Shown here: in pieces, positions 6,987 through 14,849 of the stretch
How the letters are laid out: each line of letters opens with the position of its first letter
Numbering within the stretch: position 1 is the first letter of the stretch
Assembly: GCA_013330915.1 (NCBI GenBank)
Contig: DUHK01000065.1
Coordinates: forward strand, 1 to 18,146
Length of the DNA: 18,146 bases
Origin: Methanosphaera sp.
GTDB lineage: Archaea; Methanobacteriota; Methanobacteria; Methanobacteriales; Methanobacteriaceae
Reading direction: 5' to 3'
Position numbers and translations under genes: made by a program
The notes under the pieces: generated by a model
The model's input: the letters and a program-made list of their open reading frames with translations, nothing else
Databases searched by the model: none
Told to the model about the DNA's origin: nothing

Positions 6987-7034
6987 GTACTATAACTAAA
7001 AAAATAATGGAAGGATTTAATAATAGAATAAATA

Positions 7035-7053
7035 GTGGAATTTATATAACCAC
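7035..7053. promoter_or_regulatory. TATA box framed by an inverted repeat, upstream of ppsA
   Basis: TTTATATA (7041-7048) is enclosed by GTGG (7035-7038) and CCAC (7050-7053), so a symmetric site overlaps a promoter element. A second TATA-like sequence, GTTATATAAA, lies at 7097-7105 nearer the gene. Tandem promoters with a repressor site over the first are possible. Confidence 0.35.
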
Positions 7054-7149
7054 GTTTCAATCAATTCCTTTATAATTGGTTCTAATCCTTTAAAAGTTAT
7101 ATAAATAAAAATCATATAATGGAATAAAATAAAAAGAAGAGTGTTACAA

Positions 7150-9453
7150 ATGAACTATGTTGAATTTTTCAAAGAACTTTCTAAGGATGACATACCTATA
7201 GCTGGAGGTAAAGGAGCAAACCTTGGTGAACTTACAAACGCAGGAATTCCTGTACCACCTGGATTTGTAATTACCGCAGGAACATACCAAAAATTTATCA
7301 CAGAAACAGGTATAGTTGATCAAATCAACGGCATGTTGGAAACATTAGACATAAACAACACATCAGAATTACAAAAAGTTGCTGAAGACATTAAACAGTT
7401 AATAGTCACAACAGATATTCCAGATGATATCCAAACAGCAATCATTGAATCATACAACAAATTATGTATGGATGTAGACAAAGATGATGTAGTGGTAGCT
7501 ATCAGATCATCTGCAACAGCAGAAGATTTACCTGATGCTTCATTTGCAGGACAACAAGATACCTACCTGAACATCAGTGGAATAGAAGACGTATTGACAA
7601 ATGTCAGAATGTGTTGGGCTTCATTATTTGAAGCACGTGCAATATTCTATCGTGCAGAAAATGATTTTGATCATTCCAAAGTATTAATTGCCGTAGTTGT
7701 TCAACAAATGGTTAACTCCGAAAAAGCAGGTGTAATGTTCACTGTTGATCCTTCAACCGGTGAAGAAGAAATGCTTATTGAAGGAGCATGGGGATTAGGA
7801 GAAGGAGTAGTTTCAGGTACAGTTACTCCGGACACATGTCGTTACGACAAAGCAAACGACGAAGTAAAATCCTACAGAATCAACACCAAAAAAACAATGT
7901 TCACCAAAGACCCTGAGACTGGTGCAACTGTACAAGTTGAAGTTCCTGATGACATGAAGGATAAAAAAGTTCTTACAGATGGTGATTTGGAACAGTTAAC
8001 TCAACTCGGTAGAAGAATACAAAAACATTACGGTGCTCCAATGGACACCGAATGGGGTATTGAAAACGATAAGGTATACATGCTTCAGGCAAGACCTATC
8101 ACAACACTTGACAATATAGATGAAACTAAAAATTCTGAATCCTTAGATGATTCAGATAGAGTAATCATCACAAGAGGTTTAGGTGCAAGTCCTGGTTTAG
8201 TATCAGGTACAGTAAAAATCATCCGAGACTTGGATGAACTTGATAAGATTTTAGATGGAGATATCCTTGTAACAACAATGACAACTCCTGACATGGTTCC
8301 TGCAATGAAAAGAGCAAATGGTATTGTCACCGATGAAGGTGGAGTAACATGTCACGCCGCAATCATTTCCAGGGAATTAGGTATACCTTGTGTAGCCGGA
8401 ACAGGTGAAGCAACTTCAATACTTGAAGAAAATTCCAAAGTAACCCTTGACGGTAAAAAAGGTATAGTCTACGAAGGCGAATTCGGTGGAGACAAAGATG
8501 ATGTCAATGCAGATGAAGCTCAAGTAACAACCGGAGCAGCACCTTTAGTGACAGTTACCGATGTAAAAGTTAACGTCAGTATGGCAGAAGCAGCTCAAAA
8601 AGCATATGCTACTGGTGCAGACGGAGTAGGACTCCTAAGAACAGAACATATGATGTTAGCAACAGGAATAGTACCTTACAAATTCATTGATGAAGGACGT
8701 GAAGACGAACTTGTACAAGTTCTAGTTGACAACATCCTTAAAGTTGTGGATGTTTTCTATCCAAAAACAGTATGGTACAGAACATTGGATGCTCCTACAG
8801 ATGAGTTCAAAACACTTGAAGGTGGAGAAAACGAACCTGATGAAGCAAACCCAATGCTCGGTTGGAGAGGAATAAAAAGAGAACTCGATCAACCTGACAT
8901 TTTAAAAGCTGAATTCAAAGCTCTTAAAAAATTACACGACCAAGGTTATACAAACATTGGTGTAATGTTACCACTGTTACACAAACCATCCGAACTTCAT
9001 GAAGCAAAAGAAATTGCAAGATCCGTAGGATTAATCCCTCATGAAGACATAGACTTCGGTATGATGGTGGAAACTCCTGCTTCAGCAATTATCATTGAAG
9101 ACTTCATAGAAGAAGGACTTGACTTTGTAAGTTTCGGTACAAATGACTTAACTCAATACACTCTGGCATTAGACAGAAACAACGAGTTAGTAGCAAAACA
9201 TTATACCGAAGCACATCCGGCAGTAATGAAATTAATTATGAGAGTAATTGAAAAATGTAATGAAGCCGGAGTTACAACAAGTATCTGTGGTCAAGCAGGT
9301 AGTAAACCGGAAATTGTGGAAAAATTAGTGGAAGCAGGAATCAGCAGTATTTCAGCAAACACTGATGCAGTACCTACAATTAGAAAATTAGTGGCTAAAG
9401 TAGAGAAAAAAATCATGCTTGATGCTGCTAGAAAAGTTTTAAACGAAAAATAG
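7150..9453 (+). CDS. ppsA: Phosphoenolpyruvate synthase (pyruvate, water dikinase)
   Basis: PpsA makes PEP, AMP and phosphate from pyruvate, ATP and water, the first step of gluconeogenesis from pyruvate. From the ATG at 7150 the protein has 767 residues, normal for the family. The N-terminal ATP-grasp region (about 1-330) includes IAGGKGANLGELTNAGIPVP and VAIRSSATAEDLPDASFAGQ. The swivelling phosphohistidine domain (about 360-440) holds the catalytic His402 in GGVTCHAAIISRELGIPCVA. The C-terminal PEP/pyruvate barrel (about 470-750) contains LLRTEHM, MVETPASA, VSFGTNDLTQYTLALDRNN and ICGQAGSKPEIV. A GTG at 7141 in frame is less likely as start because family members begin close to MNYVEFFKELS. 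It works in series with the por operon 4.6 kb downstream, which supplies pyruvate. The upstream region shows two TATA-like boxes and repeats; a T-run follows the stop. Confidence 0.96.
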   Translation: MNYVEFFKELSKDDIPIAGGKGANLGELTNAGIPVPPGFVITAGTYQKFITETGIVDQINGMLETLDINNTSELQKVAEDIKQLIVTTDIPDDIQTAIIESYNKLCMDVDKDDVVVAIRSSATAEDLPDASFAGQQDTYLNISGIEDVLTNVRMCWASLFEARAIFYRAENDFDHSKVLIAVVVQQMVNSEKAGVMFTVDPSTGEEEMLIEGAWGLGEGVVSGTVTPDTCRYDKANDEVKSYRINTKKTMFTKDPETGATVQVEVPDDMKDKKVLTDGDLEQLTQLGRRIQKHYGAPMDTEWGIENDKVYMLQARPITTLDNIDETKNSESLDDSDRVIITRGLGASPGLVSGTVKIIRDLDELDKILDGDILVTTMTTPDMVPAMKRANGIVTDEGGVTCHAAIISRELGIPCVAGTGEATSILEENSKVTLDGKKGIVYEGEFGGDKDDVNADEAQVTTGAAPLVTVTDVKVNVSMAEAAQKAYATGADGVGLLRTEHMMLATGIVPYKFIDEGREDELVQVLVDNILKVVDVFYPKTVWYRTLDAPTDEFKTLEGGENEPDEANPMLGWRGIKRELDQPDILKAEFKALKKLHDQGYTNIGVMLPLLHKPSELHEAKEIARSVGLIPHEDIDFGMMVETPASAIIIEDFIEEGLDFVSFGTNDLTQYTLALDRNNELVAKHYTEAHPAVMKLIMRVIEKCNEAGVTTSICGQAGSKPEIVEKLVEAGISSISANTDAVPTIRKLVAKVEKKIMLDAARKVLNEK

Positions 9454-9463
9454 AATTAACACT

Positions 9464-9487
9464 CTTCACCCCCATTATTTTTTTTTA
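9464..9487 (+). terminator. Oligo-T terminator after ppsA
   Basis: A pyrimidine-rich stretch (CTTCACCCCC) leads into nine consecutive T residues at 9478-9486, a typical archaeal intrinsic termination site. No hairpin is needed or clearly visible. Confidence 0.5.
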
Positions 9488-9563
9488 TTACTTTTAAATT
9501 ATTTTAACTTTAATTTACAAATATCATAATAATCACAATTTCATAAAATCTTTTGTTAAGAAT

Positions 9564-9585
9564 TATGATTTTTCGAATAATCATA
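9564..9585. repeat. Inverted repeat TATGATT-8-AATCATA upstream of mfnA
   Basis: Seven-base arms (9564-9570 and 9579-9585) are separated by eight bases and lie about 15 bases before the TATA-like TTTATAGG at 9601-9608. The arms share the ATGATT/AATCAT core with the palindrome upstream of L10e at 6309-6324. It could be an operator; low-complexity chance is the alternative. Confidence 0.3.
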
Positions 9586-9655
9586 TTTGCAATGAATATG
9601 TTTATAGGAATTAATTTTTTTTTATTTTAATCATATTTTAGGATTAGGTTAGATA

Positions 9656-10822
9656 ATGTTAGATGAGAGAATGAGTAAGGAAGATATTTTTGAAAATCTT
9701 AAAAAATTTCAAGATATGAACATGTCCTATGAATCCGGAAGAATATTGGGTTCAATGTGTACAAAACCGGATCCTATTGCAATGGAAGCTTACAAGATGT
9801 TTATTGAAACAAACTTGGGGGATCCCGGCTTGTTTCCTGGCACGGCATTAATGGAATCTGAAGTGATTGAAATGCTGGGAGAAATGTTGCATCTGGAAAA
9901 TCCTGTAGGGCATATTGTTACTGGTGGAACTGAGGCCAATATCATGGCGATGACAGTTGCCAAGTACTTGTTTAAGGAAAAGAATGATGGAGTTCCTGAA
10001 ATAATATTGCCAAGGTCTGCACATTTTTCATTTAAAAAGATTATTTCAATGTTATCATTAAAACCGCATTATGTTCCCCTGGATGAAAATTACAGGATGG
10101 ACGTTTCAATGATTGAAGATTTAATATCTGAAAATACCATGGCCATAGTTGCTATTGCAGGTACTACGGAATTGGGTATGGTGGATGATATAGAGAAAAT
10201 ATCCCAAATAGCATATTCAAATGACATTTACCTACATGTGGATGCGGCCTTCGGTGGCTTCATAATACCTTTTCTGGATGATGAAAGGAAAGCCGGTTTA
10301 AACTTTGATTTCAAGTGTAAAGGTGTATCTTCCATCACCATAGATCCTCATAAAATGGGACTTGCACCTGTAGCTGCAGGGGGAATATTGTTCAGGAAAC
10401 AGGAACATCTTGATAAGCTTGCTGTGGACACACCATACCTGACAAAAAATAAGCAAACCACAATAGTCGGTACAAGAGTAGGTGCGGGAACTGCCGCAAC
10501 ATGGACACTGTTGAAGTATTATGGAAAGGAAGGCTATAAAAAAGTAGTTAGTGATGCCATGCTTTTGACACAGTATACCTATGAAAAATTAAATGATATG
10601 GAACACATCAACGTCACATGTAAACCGGAATTAAATCTCATATCATTTACATCTGACATAAAAGATGTTGATACATTAAAAAGTGAGTTATACGATTATG
10701 GATGGAGAGTTTCGGCAGCACAAAATCCTCATGTATTGAGATTGGTTCTCATGCCGCATGTAAAAAGGGAACATATTGATAATTTTCTATCGGATTTAAA
10801 AGTATTGCTAAAAACAGAATAA
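9656..10822 (+). CDS. mfnA: L-tyrosine (and L-aspartate) decarboxylase MfnA
   Basis: This is a group II pyridoxal-phosphate decarboxylase of 388 residues, the archaeal MfnA family. MfnA makes tyramine for methanofuran and in many archaea also beta-alanine from aspartate for coenzyme A. Visible features are the PGTALMESEVIEMLGEML substrate-side segment, HIVTGGTEANIMA, the PLP-stacking region around His123 (SAHFSFKK), Asp196 in HVDAAFGG that pairs with the pyridine nitrogen, and the Schiff-base Lys233 in TIDPHKMG. The arginine in HVLRLVLMPHV near the C terminus fits the carboxylate-binding end of the family. Length is normal. The ATG at 9656 has only a weak GGTTAG upstream; a TATA-like box at 9601-9608 implies a leader of about 28 bases. 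It is convergent with the sulfur-carrier gene, 14 bases apart. Which amino acid is preferred cannot be read from the sequence. Confidence 0.92.
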   Translation: MLDERMSKEDIFENLKKFQDMNMSYESGRILGSMCTKPDPIAMEAYKMFIETNLGDPGLFPGTALMESEVIEMLGEMLHLENPVGHIVTGGTEANIMAMTVAKYLFKEKNDGVPEIILPRSAHFSFKKIISMLSLKPHYVPLDENYRMDVSMIEDLISENTMAIVAIAGTTELGMVDDIEKISQIAYSNDIYLHVDAAFGGFIIPFLDDERKAGLNFDFKCKGVSSITIDPHKMGLAPVAAGGILFRKQEHLDKLAVDTPYLTKNKQTTIVGTRVGAGTAATWTLLKYYGKEGYKKVVSDAMLLTQYTYEKLNDMEHINVTCKPELNLISFTSDIKDVDTLKSELYDYGWRVSAAQNPHVLRLVLMPHVKREHIDNFLSDLKVLLKTE

Positions 10823-10845
10823 AAAAAAGAGGAGTGTTATCCTCC
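10821..10845 (-). terminator. Terminator hairpin between mfnA and the sulfur-carrier gene
   Basis: GAGGA (10829-10833) pairs with TCCTC (10840-10844). On the minus strand the hairpin is followed by eight T residues (complement of 10821-10828), a good terminator for the three-gene minus-strand run. It overlaps the carrier gene's own stop codon. On the plus strand there is no T-run, so mfnA termination is not explained by it. Confidence 0.6.
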
Positions 10846-11037
10846 GTATATAACTTTTATTACTTCAATCTCGTCATTATCTTTTATAATTTCATCTTCA
10901 GTAACTGTTTCCCCGTTTTGTTTTATTACAACAGTTTCAATAGGAATTTCTTCCTCTTTAAGTAAATCTTCTATGGTCTTGTTTTCTTCAAATTCAATTT
11001 CCTTAACATTTTCTTTATTTATTAGTTTTATGCTCAT
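10837..11037 (-). CDS. Ubiquitin-like sulfur carrier protein (ThiS/MoaD/TtuB-like)
   Basis: This small beta-grasp protein (66 residues from the chosen start) ends in IYGG. That C-terminal Gly-Gly is activated as an adenylate and thiocarboxylate in ThiS, MoaD, TtuB and the archaeal SAMPs. The strand pattern and the motifs TIEDLLKEEEIPIETVVIKQ and DNDEIEVIKVIYGG fit this superfamily. It follows the tRNA thiolase gene with an ATGA overlap, so it most likely donates sulfur to that enzyme. Two ATGs compete. The one at 11043 lies directly against GGTGA (complement of 11044-11048), while the one at 11037 has the ideal six-base spacing, so I choose 11037. A role in thiamine or molybdopterin synthesis is not excluded, but no thi or moa genes are nearby. 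Confidence 0.82.
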   Translation of the reverse strand: MSIKLINKENVKEIEFEENKTIEDLLKEEEIPIETVVIKQNGETVTEDEIIKDNDEIEVIKVIYGG

Positions 11038-11039
11038 AT

Positions 11040-12005
11040 TCATTCACCTATTTCAAGTTTTTGATGTATTTTTTCCAAAAAGTTGCATGATTTACAAACG
11101 TCCTTTGATGATGGTTCACCACATCTTATGCAGGTTTTGTTAGGTTTACCGGTGAAATTTTCCAGGTAATCCTTTTTAATTGCAGGTTTAATTTTTTCAA
11201 AACCGGTTAATGTTGAATACATGATTGTCGGATGTTTAAGTGTTGTTTCCCTTAAAAAGTCGCCGATTTCCATTCTGAATGATTCATGTGCATATGGACA
11301 ACCATCAAAATGCACTTCGAAACCGCTTTCGAGCACATACAATCCAATCTCTTTTTCTGGTATTTCCCTCAGTGGTTTGATTTTCTGGGTAAATCGTTCA
11401 TCACGGGCTTCGGTTTTATATCCTATCCTGACCATGTTGTTGATGTTTCCTTCCAGATAATTCATCAGTATGCTTTGTGTTTCATCATCAAGATTGTGTC
11501 CCGTGGCCAGTTTTGTTGCATTTACTTCTCTTGCGGTTTGATTAAAAATCTGTCTTCTGAAAACACCGCAGAACGTGCATGCATGCTGAGGGTGCTCTTC
11601 CTTGGATTCCACTTCCATAATCTTGTCAATCGTAAAGGAATACTTGTCCTTAAACGATACGACATGCTGTTTCACACCAAGTTTCTTTGCAACATCCTTT
11701 GCTATTCGAACTCCTTCTGCCCGGTAGCCTGCAATTCCTTCATCGATGGTAACGGCTTCCAGTTCTATGATACGTTTTTCCTTAAGAATATTCAGAATGT
11801 TCAATAATGCAACACTGTCTTTTCCACCTGATAATCCTACTAAAACCTTGTCTCCTTTGGTTATTAGTTTTTGTTTCTTGATGGTTTTGAGTACTTTTTG
11901 TTCTATGGATTTTCGGAAACAGGCACTACATAATCGTTGACCGTTATGTTTCCTGTGTATAACCACATGTTCATATCCACATTGTGTACAAACATTACTT
12001 GTCAA
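11040..12005 (-). CDS. tRNA thiolase of the TtuA/NcsA (Ncs6) family
   Basis: This 321-residue PP-loop ATPase adenylates a tRNA uridine and replaces oxygen with sulfur. Depending on the subgroup this gives 2-thiouridine at position 34 (NcsA/Ncs6) or 5-methyl-2-thiouridine at 54 (TtuA). The N-terminal zinc finger uses Cys6, Cys9, Cys26 and Cys29. The PP-loop is SGGKDS (59-64). Cys143 and Cys146 in CTFCG with Cys236 in DGCPYAH match the three ligands of the TtuA iron-sulfur cluster. A C-terminal zinc finger uses Cys292, Cys295, Cys304 and Cys307. The start is a TTG at 12005, supported by GGAG (complement of 12014-12017) eight bases upstream; no ATG lies near. It sits 33 bases after the DHPS-related gene and overlaps the sulfur-carrier gene. 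A TATA-like stretch in that gap (about 12032-12040, minus) could give it its own promoter. Confidence 0.9.
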   Translation of the reverse strand: MTSNVCTQCGYEHVVIHRKHNGQRLCSACFRKSIEQKVLKTIKKQKLITKGDKVLVGLSGGKDSVALLNILNILKEKRIIELEAVTIDEGIAGYRAEGVRIAKDVAKKLGVKQHVVSFKDKYSFTIDKIMEVESKEEHPQHACTFCGVFRRQIFNQTAREVNATKLATGHNLDDETQSILMNYLEGNINNMVRIGYKTEARDERFTQKIKPLREIPEKEIGLYVLESGFEVHFDGCPYAHESFRMEIGDFLRETTLKHPTIMYSTLTGFEKIKPAIKKDYLENFTGKPNKTCIRCGEPSSKDVCKSCNFLEKIHQKLEIGE

Positions 12006-12038
12006 ATTTATTTCTCCTACAATTAAAGTTGTTATATA

Positions 12039-13622
12039 TTAAAATATTGGAAAATCTTGAATATATTTTTTATCCAGTTTCAGGGCAATTTCTGCCTTTT
12101 CAAGTTCCATTCCCAAATATGCGGAATGTTCCATTCTACTTATCAAATCCCTTCTTAAAATCTCTTCATATATTGCCCTTGCGGTTGTGCCTTCAATAAC
12201 GCAGTTTAACTTAAAGTCCGTGTATAATATTGCCTTTATAAGGTTGTCTTCAACAACTATCTTAAAGCTTCCCTTATAGTCTGGAATAAATTTTCCATCG
12301 GCAACAGCGCTGATGTGTGGAATGTCTGCTGTGTCGATTTTCACATCATCCTTCCTGAACTGATCCTTATACTTTACCAGTGTTATGCCGAGGTTTTTTG
12401 GTATGCTGTTTTTGATTTTTGACAGAAACATCATGTTGGACGCGGTTTTAAGTTCGTTTATGCTGTTTTTTGTTTTCAAACTGCTTTCGGGAGTAAAAAG
12501 TATGTTTGCATTGACTTCCATGGCAATACCACTTAAAACGGCATTGACCCCATTACTGTCTGCATCAAGTAATTCTGACACGTTTCCCACTCCAAAAAAC
12601 AATGCCTGATGGGGATTTCTTTGTCTGAATAGTCTGCATGCACATATTGCCTCTGTAAGTGAAGGGCTGTTTATAGGATCAAGCAGTGGATCTGCTATTG
12701 TAGTAATCATTTCACACTTTTGTGTCAGTTTTTCCAGTGATTCCACCTTCTCTTTTGCAGTGTGTGGAATGTATTTTTTCTTGTAGTTTGTTGGAATAAT
12801 CACTGCAGCTGCATCATAGTCCCTAATCTCATGAACAATATTTTCATAGTTTCCATGATCAAGACTCAGAATCAAATCAGCACCTGCTCTTAGGCCCTCT
12901 TTTATTTCGGTGGTGTTCATGGTGTCAATACTAAGTCCCACATCATAATTGTCCCTTATTAATTTAATCATGTGATATGCTTTTTCAGGATTATTCTCGT
13001 TTGCATGCATTCCAACATCAATCATGTCTGCACCGGATTCTATGTAATAGTTTACTTTGGATAATAACTGGTCATCACTTAGTTGTGGTGCGTTTGCTAT
13101 TTCTCCAAGAACTCTCATAGGAAAATCCACACCTACGGGACAGTTGTGTATTTTGAAATTACCCTTATTTTTCAGCAGTGCTTCAATGTTTTCACTTTTT
13201 TCATAGTCATTTATGATTTTCATTGCTTCCTGGTATTGTTTGTCCCTTATCAAAACGTCTGCCGGTGTTGACTGTGAGAGATCGATTTCATCAAGTATGT
13301 CCAGAGTTATTTTGATGTCTGCCGCATTACTTGGTCCCTTGAATGATGATATGTTAAGTTCTTGTGTTATGATGCCCGTGTTTTGTCTGATAAGTCCGGG
13401 TGTCAGGATGATGTCTATGTTCTCAAGCAGTGTCGTTTTTCTTGTGTTTATGGAGTGCAGGGTCTTGTTTTCCTTCAGGTGATAAATAATTAGCTGGGGT
13501 GTGATGAATGCTGCTATGGGCATGGGCATAACTTTCAGGTATATCTCGTGTTTGTCATAGTTTTCAAGATTTTTAATTATCAGTTTTTCTGCTTGTAATC
13601 CCGTTATTATTAAAACTTTCAT
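12039..13622 (-). CDS. Archaeal dihydropteroate synthase-related protein
   Basis: This 527-residue protein matches the archaeal DHPS-related family found in archaea that lack an ordinary dihydropteroate synthase. It has an N-terminal domain (about 1-150, starting MKVLIITG), a central DHPS-like barrel, and a C-terminal domain (about 400-527) related to a small cyanobacterial protein family. The barrel shows VGVDFPMRVLGEIANAPQLS, GADMIDVGMHANENNPEKAY and LSIDTMNTTEIKEGLRAGAD. A step in tetrahydromethanopterin biosynthesis is widely assumed, but to my knowledge the exact reaction is not settled. I choose ATG 13622 over 13640 because GGGGTGA (complement of 13628-13634) lies five bases before it and inside the longer frame. 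A TATA-like element at about 13681-13690 (minus) fits a short leader. It heads the run with the tRNA thiolase and its sulfur carrier. Confidence 0.85.
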   Translation of the reverse strand: MKVLIITGLQAEKLIIKNLENYDKHEIYLKVMPMPIAAFITPQLIIYHLKENKTLHSINTRKTTLLENIDIILTPGLIRQNTGIITQELNISSFKGPSNAADIKITLDILDEIDLSQSTPADVLIRDKQYQEAMKIINDYEKSENIEALLKNKGNFKIHNCPVGVDFPMRVLGEIANAPQLSDDQLLSKVNYYIESGADMIDVGMHANENNPEKAYHMIKLIRDNYDVGLSIDTMNTTEIKEGLRAGADLILSLDHGNYENIVHEIRDYDAAAVIIPTNYKKKYIPHTAKEKVESLEKLTQKCEMITTIADPLLDPINSPSLTEAICACRLFRQRNPHQALFFGVGNVSELLDADSNGVNAVLSGIAMEVNANILFTPESSLKTKNSINELKTASNMMFLSKIKNSIPKNLGITLVKYKDQFRKDDVKIDTADIPHISAVADGKFIPDYKGSFKIVVEDNLIKAILYTDFKLNCVIEGTTARAIYEEILRRDLISRMEHSAYLGMELEKAEIALKLDKKYIQDFPIF

Positions 13623-13835
13623 TTCAATCACCCCTTTCATTTGTCATGTTTTATTTATTTTCTTTAAAATTAATGTACTTTTTATAAATATTTTTTCCAT
13701 AATTTGTAATTATTTGTCATGGTCATTTTTTCATGTTTTCTATAAATTATGCACTTTTTTATGTTGTATTTGTTAAAATTTTCATTTATATCCTTAAATA
13801 TTGAAAATATTTTAATAATTTTTAAATTATGTCTC

Positions 13836-13895
13836 GGTTAACTTTATATTGATTATTAAATCTATAAAAAATTAGACAAATCAATAAAATTAACC
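13836..13895. repeat. Long imperfect inverted repeat upstream of the por promoter
   Basis: The arms 13836-13854 and 13879-13895 pair over 16 bp with one mismatch and a two-base bulge, starting GGTTAA and ending TTAACC. The 24-base loop contains a small TCTA/TAGA repeat around CTATAAAAA. The right arm ends one or two bases before the TATA-like box at 13897, a position expected for an operator or activator site. Confidence 0.45.
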
Positions 13896-13969
13896 ACATA
13901 TATAAATATAATAAAAAACATAATGATTTAACATGATTAATTATAGTGTGGATATTTGAAAAAATTGAT

Positions 13970-13978
13970 GTATAAAAA
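13970..13978 (+). promoter_or_regulatory. Proximal TATA box of the por operon
   Basis: GTATAAAAA predicts a transcript start near 13997 and a leader of about 40 bases containing the GGAGG at 14027-14031. A more distal TATA-like stretch at 13897-13911 would give a leader of more than 100 bases; both may be used. Confidence 0.4.
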
Positions 13979-14040
13979 ACATTGATTAATGTACTATTTT
14001 TATTCAAATAAACTATGAGATGATTTGGAGGAATTTCTCA

Positions 14041-14580
14041 ATGATTGAAATAAGATTTCATGGAAGGGGAGGTCAAGGAGCTGTAACAGCTGCTGAAATT
14101 TTGGCTAAAGCAGTCTTTGAAGAAGATAAATACACTCAGGCTTTCCCATCTTTTGGTGTTGAAAGAAGAGGAGCACCAGTAACAGCATTCACTAGAATTA
14201 GTGAAGAACCAATCAGAAGAAGATATCAAATATATGAACCAAAATATGTGGTAGTATTAGATGAAACCTTAGCTAACGTAGTTAATTTAACTTCTGGTTT
14301 ACAAGATGATGGAGCAGTATTGATAAACACAACAAGGGATACAATTCCTTCCCTTGTGGAAAAAAATATTGAAACTTACACTGTAGATGCAACTCAAATA
14401 GCATTGGACAACATTGGAAGAAACATAGTTAACACAATTATGTTAGGTTACTTATCAGCAAAAACAGGAGTAGTATCTATTGATTCATTATTGACTACAA
14501 TCAAGTCCACTTTCAAAGGACCAGTAGCAGAAGCAAACGTAAAAGCAACTGAATACATTTATGAACAAAATGTAGAATAA
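14041..14580 (+). CDS. porC: Pyruvate:ferredoxin oxidoreductase gamma subunit
   Basis: This 179-residue protein is the gamma subunit of archaeal four-subunit pyruvate synthase, which reductively carboxylates acetyl-CoA to pyruvate with reduced ferredoxin. Family features are [20 protein letters not shown] at the start with GRGGQG at 8-13, the [20 protein letters not shown] segment and the [12 protein letters not shown] strand. The ATG at 14041 is chosen because GGAGG (14027-14031) precedes it by nine bases and family members begin this way. The in-frame ATG at 14020 would place the ribosome binding site inside the gene. It is the first gene of porCDAB, with porD 20 bases downstream. Upstream are two TATA-like boxes and a long inverted repeat. 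Other 2-oxoacid oxidoreductases share this subunit, but the CDAB order supports Por. Confidence 0.94.
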
Positions 14581-14600
14581 ACAAGGAGAATGGTGAGATT

Positions 14601-14849
14601 ATGAAATCAATAGGAGCCGCCGTAAGAGATCCTGGAAGTACCAGGAAAAATAAAACTGGTAGTTGGAGGACATTTAAACCAGTTGCAGATAAAGAAAAAT
14701 GTATAGGATGCGGACTTTGTTATTTATACTGCCCTGATGGATGTATTACTTTAGAATATGATCCAGACTACGACTACTGTAAAGGTTGTGGAATTTGTGC
14801 AGAAGAATGTCCTGTAAAAGCAATTACAATGGAGCGAGAAACATGGTAG
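14601..14849 (+). CDS. porD: Pyruvate:ferredoxin oxidoreductase delta subunit, 2[4Fe-4S] ferredoxin-like
   Basis: This 82-residue subunit carries two [4Fe-4S] clusters that pass electrons between the catalytic beta subunit and external ferredoxin. The cluster motifs are Cys34-x2-Cys37-x2-Cys40-x3-Cys44 in CIGCGLCYLYC and Cys60-x2-Cys63-x2-Cys66-x3-Cys70 in CKGCGICAEEC; each group has a conserved proline after the last Cys. The N-terminal segment SIGAAVRDPGSTRKNKTGSW is typical of PorD. A GGTGA (14592-14596) precedes the ATG by four bases, and a GGAG lies slightly further up. Its stop codon lies within the porA start region: the two genes overlap by seven bases. Confidence 0.95.
   Translation: MKSIGAAVRDPGSTRKNKTGSWRTFKPVADKEKCIGCGLCYLYCPDGCITLEYDPDYDYCKGCGICAEECPVKAITMERETW

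Larger units (their letters stand above)
13641..14040. other. 400-bp AT-rich divergent intergenic region
   Basis: This region separates the divergent DHPS-related gene and the por operon. It holds the minus-strand TATA-like box (13681-13690), a long imperfect inverted repeat (13836-13895), and two plus-strand TATA-like boxes (13897-13911 and 13970-13978). An ATGATTAATTA half-palindrome lies at 13933-13943, and the porC ribosome binding site at 14027-14031. An antisense frame at 13822-14007 would encode a short hydrophobic peptide but looks like translated AT-rich DNA. I see no RNA gene. Confidence 0.5.

Noticed and set aside
11286..11807. Plus-strand frame of 173 codons antisense to the tRNA thiolase
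   Set aside because: The opposite strand encodes an unmistakable TtuA/NcsA with all motifs. The antisense product has no recognisable domain and no start signals.
13822..14007. Minus-strand frame of 61 codons with a hydrophobic middle, like a small membrane protein
   Set aside because: It lies in very AT-rich promoter DNA, overlaps the por inverted repeat and TATA boxes, has no ribosome binding site, and its Leu/Ile/Phe-rich content is what AT-rich DNA gives by chance.
14020..14040. In-frame ATG upstream of porC
   Set aside because: Using it would bury the GGAGG ribosome site inside the coding region and add residues that PorC proteins lack.
14786..14842. In-frame ATG upstream of porA within porD
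   Set aside because: The extension would be the out-of-frame image of the PorD cluster motif, and PorA proteins begin near MVVKVISSAEA with a good GGAG upstream of 14843.
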